A stretch of DNA of 64,000 bases from an uncultured bacterium (GTDB lineage Bacteria; Cyanobacteriota; Vampirovibrionia; Gastranaerophilales; Gastranaerophilaceae): assembly GCA_903868125.1 (NCBI GenBank), contig CAIPUE010000015.1, forward strand, positions 90,018 through 154,017, in the 5' to 3' direction. The translations under genes were made by a program, and so were the position numbers. This document shows, one piece after another, positions 53,014 through 61,028 of this stretch (the first letter of the stretch is position 1; every line of letters starts with the position of its first letter). The notes below the pieces were generated by a model. That model did not search any database, was not told the origin of the DNA, and saw only the letters and a list, made by a program, of their open reading frames with translations.

Positions 53014-53859
53014 CTACGCAAAGAATTTAAAAAATATCGCCATGGCACTGCCTAAGATTACGCAATAGTAACCGAAAAATGCGAGTGAAAATTTTGCCAC
53101 AAATTGCAGAAAATATTTTATGCAAAAGTACCCGACAATCCCCGAAATTATAGTACCGATAACAATCGCAGTCCAATTGTAGGTCATAGCCTCTTTTACA
53201 TTGATTTCCAAAAGCGGATATACCATTGAAGTCCCCAAAATAATCGGAATACTCAATAAAAACGAGTATTTAGCACAAGTTACTCTGTCAAGCCCCGAAA
53301 AAAGTCCGGTTGCCATTGTCCAACCCGAACGAGAAAACCCCGGAAATGCTGCAATCCCTTGCGCTATCCCGATTAAAATTGCACTTTTTAAGCTTACCTT
53401 ATCCGTCTTTGCTTTGTATTTTTTTGAAATATATTCGCTCAAAAATAGCACAAACCCTGTTCCAACCAGTAGACACGCCGTAATCGCAGGCGAATAAACC
53501 AACTTTTCAGCAATATCTTTTAATGGAAACGCCACAAGAATGGTAAAAAATGTGCCTAAGATTATGTACAAGCCTAATTTTGCATCCTTATCAGAAAAAT
53601 CACGGCTTTTTAGTGAATTAATCAACGCTTTGGCAATATCTGAAACCTCTTTTCTAAAGAAAATCAAGACTGCCACAAGAGTTCCCAAGTGAAGCATAAT
53701 ATCAAAAAATATTTCCTCATTCGACTGCATAATATTTATAGCACCGGTAAAATATTTGTATAAACTTGATGTGAAAACCAGATGTGCCGAGCTTGAAACA
53801 GGTAAAAACTCACTCAAACCTTGCACTATTCCCATTAATATCGATTGTATTATGTTCAT
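53014..53859 (-). CDS. uppP: Undecaprenyl-diphosphatase (UppP/BacA)
   Basis: 281 aa from the ATG at 53859 (AGGAAAGAG ahead). The open frame extends a further 60 residues upstream, but those come from repeat DNA. The enzyme recycles undecaprenyl diphosphate to the monophosphate carrier. The family motifs GLSEFLPVSSSAHL (about 14-27, catalytic) and GFSRSGWTMATGLFSG (about 162-177) are present, with about eight membrane helices. It continues queD, and behind kdsC, in the leftward cluster. Confidence 0.95.
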   Translation of the reverse strand: MNIIQSILMGIVQGLSEFLPVSSSAHLVFTSSLYKYFTGAINIMQSNEEIFFDIMLHLGTLVAVLIFFRKEVSDIAKALINSLKSRDFSDKDAKLGLYIILGTFFTILVAFPLKDIAEKLVYSPAITACLLVGTGFVLFLSEYISKKYKAKTDKVSLKSAILIGIAQGIAAFPGFSRSGWTMATGLFSGLDRVTCAKYSFLLSIPIILGTSMVYPLLEINVKEAMTYNWTAIVIGTIISGIVGYFCIKYFLQFVAKFSLAFFGYYCVILGSAMAIFFKFFA

Positions 53860-53889
53860 TATCTCTTTCCTTTTTCTAGCTTTTATCTT

Positions 53890-53966
53890 TGAGTTCCCTC
53901 CCGCCCTTGAGGGAAGGACTCCACTCAATCGATTAAGTATCGATTGAGAAGGAGGGATAGGGTGAA
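53890..53966. repeat. Double hairpin upstream of uppP
   Basis: TTCCCTC and GAGGGAA (53894-53900 and 53909-53915) form one stem. CTCAATCGAT and ATCGATTGAG (53924-53933 and 53939-53948) form a second perfect stem with loop TAAGT. Flanking GGGAGGGA-type tracts follow. It lies in the queD-uppP gap and translates only as a spurious N-terminal extension. Possibly another repeat family. Confidence 0.5.
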
Positions 53967-54019
53967 TTTCAAAACGAGGTACGAGTTTTAGAAATTCAGG
54001 GTGGGGGGTATATTTATTG

Positions 54020-54385
54020 CTATTCGCTGTAAGATGCACAAGCCGTGGGCGTTTCCCACACAGAAACCTTGCTTGTGATTGCTATTCTTTCTTTCATTTT
54101 TCCATAAATATATTTCGCCAAAATCTCGCTGCTTGGGCTTATACCTTTAAATTCGGGCAATTCGTTTATATCTTCGTGATCCAAATAATCCAAAACAGCT
54201 TTCAATTCTTTTTTTAAGATTTTATAATCTATCAAAATATTGCTTTTATCAAGAGTATCGCCTTTTACAAAAACTTCCACAAGCCAGTTGTGACCGTGTT
54301 GGTTTTCACATGCACCATCGTAATTCAATAAATGATGTGCCGCTGAAAAATACATTTGGGTTTTGAGTTCAAATTGTCCTGCCAC
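54020..54385 (-). CDS. queD: 6-carboxytetrahydropterin synthase QueD
   Basis: 121 aa. It makes 6-carboxytetrahydropterin in the queuosine pathway from dihydroneopterin triphosphate. The zinc histidines are in AAHHLLN (about 16-18) and NQHGHNWLV (about 31-35), and the catalytic Cys in GACENQHGH. LDYLDHEDINELPEFKGISPSSEILAKYI (about 70-98) is the family's later motif. queC and a DUF366 gene lie at 63-64 kb, 9 kb away on the same strand, so the pathway is spread over this window. Confidence 0.93.
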   Translation of the reverse strand: MAGQFELKTQMYFSAAHHLLNYDGACENQHGHNWLVEVFVKGDTLDKSNILIDYKILKKELKAVLDYLDHEDINELPEFKGISPSSEILAKYIYGKMKERIAITSKVSVWETPTACASYSE

Positions 54386-54424
54386 TTTTTAATTTCCTCT
54401 TTTTCTTTCATAAAGTTTTTTGTC

Positions 54425-54448
54425 GGTGGGCTAGGAAACCCACCCTAC
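54425..54448 (-). repeat. REP-like palindrome, class 2
   Basis: GGTGGG-N8-CCCACC then CTAC, preceded by TGTC. The following TTTAACGCCCTCAGGC aligns with 27552-27566, so the copies share more than the hairpin. Confidence 0.7.
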
Positions 54449-54473
54449 TTTAACGCCCTCAGGCTTTTTGCCG

Positions 54474-54508
54474 CCGTTCACCGTTTACCGTTTACCGTTT
54501 ACCGTTTA
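54474..54508 (-). repeat. Heptamer tandem repeat (CCGTTTA)n
   Basis: Five consecutive units: CCGTTCA, then CCGTTTA four times. It is the reverse complement of the array at 4731. It lies between kdsC and queD, 20 nt before the kdsC stop. Confidence 0.88.
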
Positions 54509-54527
54509 CCCGTCGCCCTCTCACCAT

Positions 54528-55076
54528 TCACGTTCCGCATCTGACTTTCGCAGGTGTTTCAAGAAGCGTTCTCAAGTCGTGCGACTGACTTTTTAAAACC
54601 AACTCACAAAGCTCTCTAACCGCACCCTTACCGCCCGCTTTTGATGTAACAAATCGGGAAACTTCTTTAACTTCATCAACCGCATTTGCAGGAGCACAGG
54701 CAAGCCCTACTTTTTCCAAAACACAAATATCGGGCAAATCATCGCCCATATAAGAGATTTCATCGTAAGAAAGCCCATATTTTTCTCTAATTTCTTCAAA
54801 TGCATCAATTTTATTTTTAACGCCCATTTTAAGTTCGGTAATCCCCAAAATTTTAGCTCTATGTGCGACTGTTCCGTTGTTTCTTTTGGTAATAATCGCA
54901 GGGATAATTCCTGCTTTATGTAAGAGTTCTATACCCTGACCGTCGTGCACGTTAAACATTTTGTATTCAATACCGTTTTCATCAAAAATCAAAGAGCCGC
55001 TTGTCATAACCCCATCAACATCAAACGCCATAAGCTTTATCTTGCTTGCGATTGCTTTTAATTCCAAATCACTCAC
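54528..55076 (-). CDS. kdsC: 3-deoxy-D-manno-octulosonate 8-phosphate phosphatase KdsC
   Basis: 182 aa. HAD-superfamily phosphatase in Kdo (LPS core) synthesis. Motif I is MAFDVDGVMTSGSL (about 15-28), followed by NVHDGQGIELLHKAGI, AIITKRNNGTVAHRAKILGI (motif II) and SYMGDDLPDICVLEKVGLACAPANAVDEV (motif IV region). It overlaps kdsD by 4 nt (ATGA). The last residues (LLETPAKVRCGT) look like a read-out into flanking repeat DNA. Confidence 0.92.
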   Translation of the reverse strand: MSDLELKAIASKIKLMAFDVDGVMTSGSLIFDENGIEYKMFNVHDGQGIELLHKAGIIPAIITKRNNGTVAHRAKILGITELKMGVKNKIDAFEEIREKYGLSYDEISYMGDDLPDICVLEKVGLACAPANAVDEVKEVSRFVTSKAGGKGAVRELCELVLKSQSHDLRTLLETPAKVRCGT

Positions 55077-56044
55077 GCAACCCCCGCTTTCAACAAATCA
55101 TGTATATGCAAGACCCCGACAGGTTTTTTATTTTCATCTGCGATAGCCAGCGCCGTAATTGAATATTTTTCCATCAAATGCAGTGCTTTTGCAGCCAATT
55201 CACTTGGCGAAATTGTTTTTGGATTCACTGTCATCGTATCTTTTACTTTTAAATCTTTTACATTGTGGTACTTGATAAGACTTCTTCTAATATCCCCATC
55301 GGTTAAGACTCCAGTCATTAAGCCGTTTTTGTCTGTTATAATCGCAAGCCCCAATTTTTTTTGTGAGATTAATTCAATAACATCCGTAAAATTATCGTCT
55401 TCAAACGCCAACGGTAATTTGTCGTCTTTCATCATCAATTCTGATACCGAATACAAAAACCCTTTACCCAGCGAGCCTGAGGGATGAAATACCAAAAAAT
55501 CTGCCTCGGAAAACCCTCTTTTTTCAAGCAAACAAACTGCCAAAGCATCCCCCATAGCGAGTGTTGCAGTTGTGCTTGCTGTGGGTGCTTTATTTAAAGG
55601 ACAAGCTTCTTTTTCTACCGAGATATCAAGAAAAACTTCGCTCGTTCTTGATAAAGTTGAATTTATGCCGCCTGTTAATGCTATCATCGGCACGCCAAAT
55701 CTTTTTATTAACGGCAGGAGGTTCAAAAGTTCTTTGGTTTCACCGCTGTTTGAGATTGCAATAATCACGTCATCTCTTGTAATTATTCCCGAATCGCCGT
55801 GCGTACTTTCCGCAGGATGTAAAAAATATGATGGGGTTCCTGTAGAAGAAAGAGTTGCGGCTATTTTTTTACCGATAAGCCCTGATTTACCCATGCCCGT
55901 AACGATTACACGCCCTTTGCAAGCGTATAAAATGTCGATTGCCTTGTCAAAGTTTTCGTTTATGCTGTTTTTGAGTTTTAAAATTGAATTTGCTTCAATG
56001 TCCAAAACTTCTCTTGCCAAATCTTGTATAGTCTTTGCTTGCAT
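55073..56044 (-). CDS. kdsD: Arabinose-5-phosphate isomerase KdsD/KpsF
   Basis: 323 aa from the ATG at 56044, chosen for GGAG 5 nt upstream. It interconverts ribulose 5-phosphate and arabinose 5-phosphate for Kdo synthesis. The SIS domain has VIVTGMGKSGLIGKKIAATLSSTGTPSYFLHPAESTHGDSG (quoted in part) and AISNSGETKELLNLLPLIK. A tandem CBS pair (about 205-320) includes LGLAIITDKNGLMTGVLTDGDIRR and ALAIADENKKPVGVLHIHDLL. It starts the leftward kdsD-kdsC operon. Gram-negative envelope biosynthesis. Confidence 0.95.
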   Translation of the reverse strand: MQAKTIQDLAREVLDIEANSILKLKNSINENFDKAIDILYACKGRVIVTGMGKSGLIGKKIAATLSSTGTPSYFLHPAESTHGDSGIITRDDVIIAISNSGETKELLNLLPLIKRFGVPMIALTGGINSTLSRTSEVFLDISVEKEACPLNKAPTASTTATLAMGDALAVCLLEKRGFSEADFLVFHPSGSLGKGFLYSVSELMMKDDKLPLAFEDDNFTDVIELISQKKLGLAIITDKNGLMTGVLTDGDIRRSLIKYHNVKDLKVKDTMTVNPKTISPSELAAKALHLMEKYSITALAIADENKKPVGVLHIHDLLKAGVA

Positions 56045-56115
56045 GTTTACTCCATTCTTCACCTTAATTATACAACAAAAAAACATGCAGACGCGTAACA
56101 TCAATCAAAAAATGT

Positions 56116-56164
56116 GGTGCGGTTAAATCCGTTGGACGACGGTGCGGTTAAATCCGCACCCTAC
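56116..56164 (-). repeat. REP class 1: one partial and one complete copy
   Basis: 56116-56131 (GGTGCGGTTAAATCCG) is truncated before the second arm ends. 56141-56164 is complete (GGTGCGG-TTAAAT-CCGCACC-CTAC). The head-to-tail tandem next to the RAYT gene resembles REP pairs left by transposase action. Confidence 0.85.
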
Positions 56165-56240
56165 CGGCTAATTTTTTAAAAAATATATTCGCTTTTTTAT
56201 TATTTCGTCTATTGAAAAATGATTTATTGGCGATTCCGTA

Positions 56241-56264
56241 GTAGGGTGCGGATTTAACCGCACC
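56241..56264 (+). repeat. REP class 1 flanking the RAYT gene, left
   Basis: GTAG then GGTGCGG-ATTTAA-CCGCACC, 7 nt from the RAYT stop codon. Its GTAG faces away from the gene, opposite in orientation to the REP at 56856. Confidence 0.9.
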
Positions 56265-56271
56265 GTCAAGA

Positions 56272-56811
56272 TTACTCGTATTCTAAATCTTTAATATGCT
56301 GAACATCTTCAATTTGACCCCAGTTTATATCATAATTTTTTAATTTAACAAATTTATGAAATGAAGAATATTCCCAATTTTTCACACTTTCGCTATATTC
56401 GTGCTTTACAGGATTGTAATGAATGTAATCTAAATGTGTATGTAAGTCCTTTTCATCTCTAATTACATGATCATAAAATCTTCGTTGCCAAATACCTTTT
56501 TCTTTGCGTTTTATTTTGCTAGCAGAGATATTTTTATCATTATATTTTTCGTTTATAGCATATGAAAAATATTTTTTAATTAATCCAATAATTTTGGGAA
56601 ATTCTTTAATATTTTCAGGCTTTATTATTATATGAAAATGATTTGGTAGTATAACCGAAGCTAATATTTCAAAATTAAACGTTTTAAGTGTTTTTTTAAA
56701 ACATTCCCTTAGTAAATCGATATTTTTAATTAAAATAGATTTACGGTGATGTGTTAAAACAGTTATAAATACGTAGCAATTTTCAAGATAATATCGTTTA
56801 TAATTTGGCAT
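56272..56811 (-). CDS. REP-associated tyrosine transposase (RAYT, Y1/IS200-like)
   Basis: 179 aa. The Y1 transposase signature is present: the HUH metal motif in LPNHFHIIIKP (about 55-63) and the catalytic-helix region HLDYIHYNPVKHEY (about 129-142), where the Tyr of DYIHYNP is the candidate nucleophile. The WQRRFYDHVIRDE segment is also typical of RAYTs. The gene has no insertion-sequence ends. It is bracketed by class 1 REPs at 56241 and 56856, as expected for a domesticated REP-mobilising enzyme. The length is at the small end of the family, and the frame is intact. Confidence 0.92.
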   Translation of the reverse strand: MPNYKRYYLENCYVFITVLTHHRKSILIKNIDLLRECFKKTLKTFNFEILASVILPNHFHIIIKPENIKEFPKIIGLIKKYFSYAINEKYNDKNISASKIKRKEKGIWQRRFYDHVIRDEKDLHTHLDYIHYNPVKHEYSESVKNWEYSSFHKFVKLKNYDINWGQIEDVQHIKDLEYE

Positions 56812-56855
56812 GACAAAATTATATCATGACAATGATGTTTCAGGTGTTAAATGAC

Positions 56856-56879
56856 GGTGCGGTTAAATCCGCACCCTAC
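56856..56879 (-). repeat. REP class 1 flanking the RAYT gene, right
   Basis: GGTGCGG-TTAAAT-CCGCACC-CTAC, 45 nt beyond the RAYT start codon. With 56241 it forms an inverted pair around the gene. Confidence 0.9.
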
Positions 56880-57022
56880 GGACTCGTGAATTTTTTTTTG
56901 CTAGTCTCTTAACAATTATTTACAAGCCTCATACAAAAGTATGAATTACCTTTAAAAAATTCAAAAACTCCATTTCGATTGCCGATTGTAAATATGTAAA
57001 GACAAAGGGAAGAAAAAATATA

Positions 57023-57316
57023 ATGCAACAGGTAATTTCAAACAAAGAATTTTCGATTAAAGAAACGTTTAAAGATGCAATAACACTGGTTGAAACAATA
57101 AAAAACTATATCCACGAACATGATTGTCCTGACTTATCCATGGATATTTCATATTTGAATATAATTGATGCGAGCAGAGTTACAGTTTTATGCTCGACCT
57201 ATCATTGGTCCAAATACCCCGACGGCAAAATAAGTTGGTTAATAAATTCTGAGGATATTAATGATATTGTAAAACCTTTAAATCTTGGGAATATTAATTT
57301 GATTACTGTTCGATAA
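57023..57316 (+). CDS. Small STAS-like protein, unknown
   Basis: 97 aa. GGGAAGAA lies about 10 nt upstream of the ATG. The middle reads LSMDISYLNIIDASRVTVLCSTYHWSKYPDGKISWLINS, a beta-strand followed by a helix containing D-A-S-R-V, similar to the core of STAS-type anti-sigma-factor antagonists (where a Ser in a D-S-x motif is phosphorylated). The protein is shorter than most STAS domains. No kinase or sigma partner is adjacent. Its stop overlaps the convergent 153-aa gene by 14 nt. Function inferred only weakly. Confidence 0.5.
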   Translation: MQQVISNKEFSIKETFKDAITLVETIKNYIHEHDCPDLSMDISYLNIIDASRVTVLCSTYHWSKYPDGKISWLINSEDINDIVKPLNLGNINLITVR

Positions 57317-57764
57317 ATATATTAAAGTTTATTTTTGAAGGCTCAATATAAATCTCAGAACCTCTTATCAAAATAAAAATATTTGCTAGAATAACCTGCT
57401 TAAAACCATTTGCGGTTTCAGAATTTCCATTAATCATTATAGGGTAATTTATCGTAATTTTTTTGCCGTCAATATTTTTTAGAGCAAATTTTTCAATTTT
57501 AATCTCCGCATTATCTCCGCCCCAGCCGTTGTTATGCACAAAATCAACAGTCCCAACTGCTTTTGTATCTTTTTTTATATATAATTTGTCCTCGACATAA
57601 ACATCGTTTAAGGTTTTAAAATCAAGCAAGTCTCCAACCTCTATTTCGTCATATTTTGTCGACAAAAATACCGTAGGGGTTAGTTTTACCGGAATTTTCT
57701 CCGCGAATGCAGGCATTGTAAAAGTAGCAATTATAGCAAAAACAAGCAAGGTAGTTCTTTTCAT
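57303..57764 (-). CDS. Secreted paralogue A (tandem pair)
   Basis: 153 aa. Signal peptide TTLLVFAIIATFTMPAFAEK. The mature domain has VFLSTKYDEIEVGDLLDFKTLNDVYVEDKLYIKKDTKAVGTVDFVHNNGWGGDNAEIKIEKFALKNIDGKKIT, a beta-rich pattern shared with paralogue B (57761). The end FILIRGSEIYIEPSKINFNIFIE also aligns. No family recognised. Probably periplasmic or envelope-bound. Confidence 0.7.
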   Translation of the reverse strand: MKRTTLLVFAIIATFTMPAFAEKIPVKLTPTVFLSTKYDEIEVGDLLDFKTLNDVYVEDKLYIKKDTKAVGTVDFVHNNGWGGDNAEIKIEKFALKNIDGKKITINYPIMINGNSETANGFKQVILANIFILIRGSEIYIEPSKINFNIFIEQ

Positions 57765-58213
57765 AAATTATCCTCAATATAGAGATTAAAGCAGTCTTTT
57801 TTTGTTATTTGAACCTCCCCACCTCTTATAAGTTCTGGAATAAACGGTATAAACTGGGTGAACATCCAGTGCGTACGACCTTTTTTATAGATAAGCCCGT
57901 TTAATTTTATTGTATTGCCATCAACGGTTTTAGTCCTGAAATTTTCCGCATAAATCACTGCCTCTTTGCAGCAAAAGCCGTTATTTTCAAGACTTGTTAT
58001 AATTCCGATTACTTTTTCGCCTTTTTTTAGGTAAAGTTTTGAATTTAAATAAGTATCTTGAACCGTTTCAAATTCAACTCTATCGCCCTCTTTTAAATCC
58101 AGATTGGAGGTAGTTATTTTTGTCGGTGAATATACCTTTATCTCTAATTCTTTTGCATGAACATTTGCACCGATTACTATTAAAATTAAACTTATAATTA
58201 TTTTATTTAACAT
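57761..58213 (-). CDS. Secreted paralogue B (tandem pair)
   Basis: 150 aa. Signal peptide NKIIISLILIVIGANVHAKE. It shares with paralogue A the order K-x-T-x-x-x-x-LDLKEGDRVEFETVQDTYLNSKLYLKKGEKVIGIITSLENNGF, ITIKL/NYP-type strands and a PFIPELIRGGEVQITKKDCFNLYIE end. It overlaps A by 4 nt and the M48 gene by 1 nt (TAATG). Two Cys (GFCCKEAV) are absent from A. Confidence 0.7.
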   Translation of the reverse strand: MLNKIIISLILIVIGANVHAKELEIKVYSPTKITTSNLDLKEGDRVEFETVQDTYLNSKLYLKKGEKVIGIITSLENNGFCCKEAVIYAENFRTKTVDGNTIKLNGLIYKKGRTHWMFTQFIPFIPELIRGGEVQITKKDCFNLYIEDNL

Positions 58214-58917
58214 TATAAATTTTCATTCCTCTGATTTTTTTGGAGTTTTTCTTTTAAATTAAATGCGTTTAATTCTTTTTGGCTTGAATACACAAAGTTT
58301 TGATAATTTATATTCTTAACCATGTCAGAATTTAAAGCCTCAGGATATTTTTTATAAATATATTTATACATGTTAACCATTCTTGTCGAACCTTTGGGAT
58401 GGGAATAAAAAATCCAGTTATCCCAAACCGATTCGCTGGATATTTTATTCATTGCACAAATCGCAGAAATTGGATTGTATCCCGCCTTAACCATCATATC
58501 AATACCGATTAAATCAGCTTTTGTTTCGTATTCTTTTGGATTTAATCTCATTGTGAATGCTTTCAACGGCCCGTCATAAAAATCAAGACAATGCGCAATC
58601 TCATGTGAAATCAAAAAAGCCAATTCATCGTCATTGTCAATGTAGGGTAAAATTCCAGTATATACATAAATAGATTTATCCATGTAATGAGCTTCGGCGT
58701 TAATGGTTTTGGATGCTGAATAAAGCACTATTGAAACATGCTTATTGAGTTTATTTGTGTTTAAAATTTTTGAATGAATATCAAGGATTTTTTGTGTATC
58801 TTTGCCTGATTTCTCCCAAAAATTGTTCATATTAACATCCGTATCAAGCTCAACAAAATCGGCATTTGCACTAAGTCCGAACACAAACAATCCAAATATA
58901 ATTAAACATCTTTTCAT
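58213..58917 (-). CDS. Secreted M48-type metallopeptidase
   Basis: 234 aa from the ATG at 58917, which begins a signal peptide (KRCLIIFGLFVFGLSANA); an in-frame ATG six codons earlier is possible. The zinc motif HEIAHCLDF (HExxH, about 110) lies in ELAFLISHEIAHCLDFYDG. The third-ligand region is YETKADLIGIDMMVKAGYNP and the later FYSHPKGSTRMVNM is typical of M48 and BepA-like proteases. It probably acts in the periplasm on outer-membrane or envelope proteins. It is the first gene of a three-gene operon with the two secreted paralogues, which could be its partners or substrates. Confidence 0.85.
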   Translation of the reverse strand: MKRCLIIFGLFVFGLSANADFVELDTDVNMNNFWEKSGKDTQKILDIHSKILNTNKLNKHVSIVLYSASKTINAEAHYMDKSIYVYTGILPYIDNDDELAFLISHEIAHCLDFYDGPLKAFTMRLNPKEYETKADLIGIDMMVKAGYNPISAICAMNKISSESVWDNWIFYSHPKGSTRMVNMYKYIYKKYPEALNSDMVKNINYQNFVYSSQKELNAFNLKEKLQKNQRNENL

Positions 58918-59071
58918 ACTATTCTTTAGCACCATAGGTTAATAGTATTTTATATTATTTTTTTTGTCAATATAAAATCTATTTGTATGTAAATTTTAAT
59001 AAAAATTTAATCTGATAAACGATATTTTCGTGATATAAATTATTAATATACTAAAATGAGGTTAAGAGAAA

Positions 59072-60916
59072 ATGTGTGGAATAGTTGGTTACATAGGTTC
59101 AAAATCTGTTGTCGAGATTTTGACAGAAGGCTTGAGAAAGCTTGAATACAGAGGATATGATTCTTCTGGAATTGCCATAAACACAGGCGATAGAATAAGA
59201 ATTTACAAGTCCGAAGGAAAGTTGCAAAACCTTGTAGATTTACTTCAAGGGCATGTGCAAGAGACAAAAAACGCTAAAGTCGGAATCGGGCATATCCGTT
59301 GGGCAACGCATGGTGCACCGACTGAAATTAACGCTCATCCGCATACATGCAGTTGTGGCAAATTGGTTATCGTTCACAATGGAATTATTGAAAATTTTAA
59401 AGAATTAAAGGAAGATTTAATCAAGCAGGGATGTACGTTTCGTTCTCAAACTGATACCGAAACGGTTGCTCATTTAATAGCTCAAGAATATAACCAAACA
59501 AAAGATTTAACTCAGGCAGTAAGGCTTGCGACTAAAAAAATCCAAGGAGCTTACGCACTGGGCGTAATGCATCAGGATTTCCCCAACGTTCTTGTCGCAA
59601 CCAAAAGAAACGCTCCTTTGCTCATCGGAGTTGGCGAAGGCGAATTTTTTATCGCTTCTGACGTTCCTGCGATTATAGAACATACTAAAAAAGCGCTTTA
59701 TCTAAATGATGACGAAATAATCACTCTTACAAACGAAAAGATGACTCTTATAGATGGTGATAACAAAGAGCTTCAACAAAAAATAGAAATTCTGCCTTGG
59801 GAGCCTGTTGCGCTTAGTAAAATGGGGTTTAAGCATTTCATGCTTAAAGAAATCCACGAGCAGCCTGATGTAATAAGAAACGTTCTTAGCGGAAAATTGT
59901 ATAATATTGACGAACCTATTTCGCTAAAAGAAGTTAAACTTACAAAAGAAACTTTGAAAAATTTAAACAGGATACAGATTATTGCCTGCGGAACTTCTAT
60001 GCATGCGGCTATGGTCGGAAAGTATTTGATAGAAGATTTTTGTGGAATAGCCGTTGATGTTGAGGCATCTAGCGAGTATATTTACAGGAAAACCGTAACA
60101 GATAAAAACACTCTTGTAATCGGCGTTTCTCAATCTGGCGAAACGGCTGATACAATTACGGCGATTAAGCAATCGAAAGCAAGAGGTTCTCACGTTCTTA
60201 TTATAACAAACCGCCCTGATTCAACGATGGCAAGAGAAGCTGACAGCTTAGTCCCGATTAATGCGGGGATTGAAGTTTCTGTTGCCGCAACAAAATCTTA
60301 TACGGCGCAGCTTATTTCTTTCTATCTTTTGGCGCTTTACATGGCTGAAGTTAAAGGAAGCTTGGATGATGCAACTTTAACCGACATAAAAAAAGAATTG
60401 GTAGTATTGCCACAAAAAGTTGAAATGATTTTGGCGAATAAAGAACAAATCCAAAAATGCGCGAAAATATTTTCGACCACAAAAGATTTTATCTATATTG
60501 CAAGAGGAATAAATTTTGCGACTGCACTTGAGGGTGCTTTGAAACTAAAAGAAATCAGCTACATTAACGCAACGGGCTATCCTGCAGGGGAATTGAAGCA
60601 CGGACCTATCGCAATGCTTGATGAAACCATGCCGGTTTTGTCAATTTTAATGCACGGAAAAGTTTATGAGAAAATTCTTTCAAACGCGGAAGAAGCTAAA
60701 GCAAGAAACGCGAAAATGATTGCACTCACAAATTCGGATGACAAAAAATTAGAAGAATTATTTGATTTTATAATAAAAGTACCTGAGGTTAATGAAATAT
60801 TGTCGCCTGTCATCGCGATGATTCCTTTACAGTTGTTGGCTTATTATATCGCCGAATTCTTAGGAAAAGACGTCGACCAGCCGAGGAATTTGGCAAAATC
60901 AGTTACGGTGGAGTAA
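59072..60916 (+). CDS. glmS: Glutamine-fructose-6-phosphate aminotransferase
   Basis: 614 aa. First committed step to UDP-GlcNAc. The class II glutaminase domain starts MCGIVGYIGSKSVVEIL with the catalytic Cys at position 2, then EYRGYDSSGIA and HTRWATHG-like GHIRWATHGAPTEINAHPH. The two SIS domains contain IACGTSMHAAMVGKYL (about 300), VSQSGETADTITAI (about 345) and GRGINFATALEG-like ARGINFATALEGALKLKEISYI. The end LAKSVTVE is canonical. No glmS ribozyme is visible in the 136-nt leader. Confidence 0.97.
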   Translation: MCGIVGYIGSKSVVEILTEGLRKLEYRGYDSSGIAINTGDRIRIYKSEGKLQNLVDLLQGHVQETKNAKVGIGHIRWATHGAPTEINAHPHTCSCGKLVIVHNGIIENFKELKEDLIKQGCTFRSQTDTETVAHLIAQEYNQTKDLTQAVRLATKKIQGAYALGVMHQDFPNVLVATKRNAPLLIGVGEGEFFIASDVPAIIEHTKKALYLNDDEIITLTNEKMTLIDGDNKELQQKIEILPWEPVALSKMGFKHFMLKEIHEQPDVIRNVLSGKLYNIDEPISLKEVKLTKETLKNLNRIQIIACGTSMHAAMVGKYLIEDFCGIAVDVEASSEYIYRKTVTDKNTLVIGVSQSGETADTITAIKQSKARGSHVLIITNRPDSTMAREADSLVPINAGIEVSVAATKSYTAQLISFYLLALYMAEVKGSLDDATLTDIKKELVVLPQKVEMILANKEQIQKCAKIFSTTKDFIYIARGINFATALEGALKLKEISYINATGYPAGELKHGPIAMLDETMPVLSILMHGKVYEKILSNAEEAKARNAKMIALTNSDDKKLEELFDFIIKVPEVNEILSPVIAMIPLQLLAYYIAEFLGKDVDQPRNLAKSVTVE

Positions 60917-60951
60917 AGTTAGTGTCTATGTGTGCACTCTTGACTTTTATC

Positions 60952-60975
60952 GGCGGGATTGCTATCCCGCCCTGC
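60952..60975 (-). repeat. REP-like palindrome, class 2
   Basis: GGCGGGAT-TGCT-ATCCCGCC, then CTGC. A perfect 8-bp stem preceded by TATC. It lies after glmS, 28 nt from a class 1 REP. Confidence 0.65.
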
Positions 60976-61003
60976 TAGTGTGCAATCTTGGGCAGTAGCC
61001 AAA

Positions 61004-61027
61004 GTAGGGTGCGGATTTAACCGCACC
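61004..61027 (+). repeat. REP palindrome, class 1, abutting the trmFO stop
   Basis: GTAG then GGTGCGG-ATTTAA-CCGCACC. It ends one base before the stop codon of the convergent trmFO gene. Confidence 0.9.
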
Positions 61028-61028
61028 T

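Noticed and set aside
53860..54039. N-terminal 60-residue extension of UppP
   Set aside because: It is read from hairpin and repeat DNA. A good ribosome-binding site and the family start point lie at 53859.
58936..59071. glmS ribozyme upstream of glmS
   Set aside because: The 136-nt leader is AT-rich and lacks the conserved ribozyme core.
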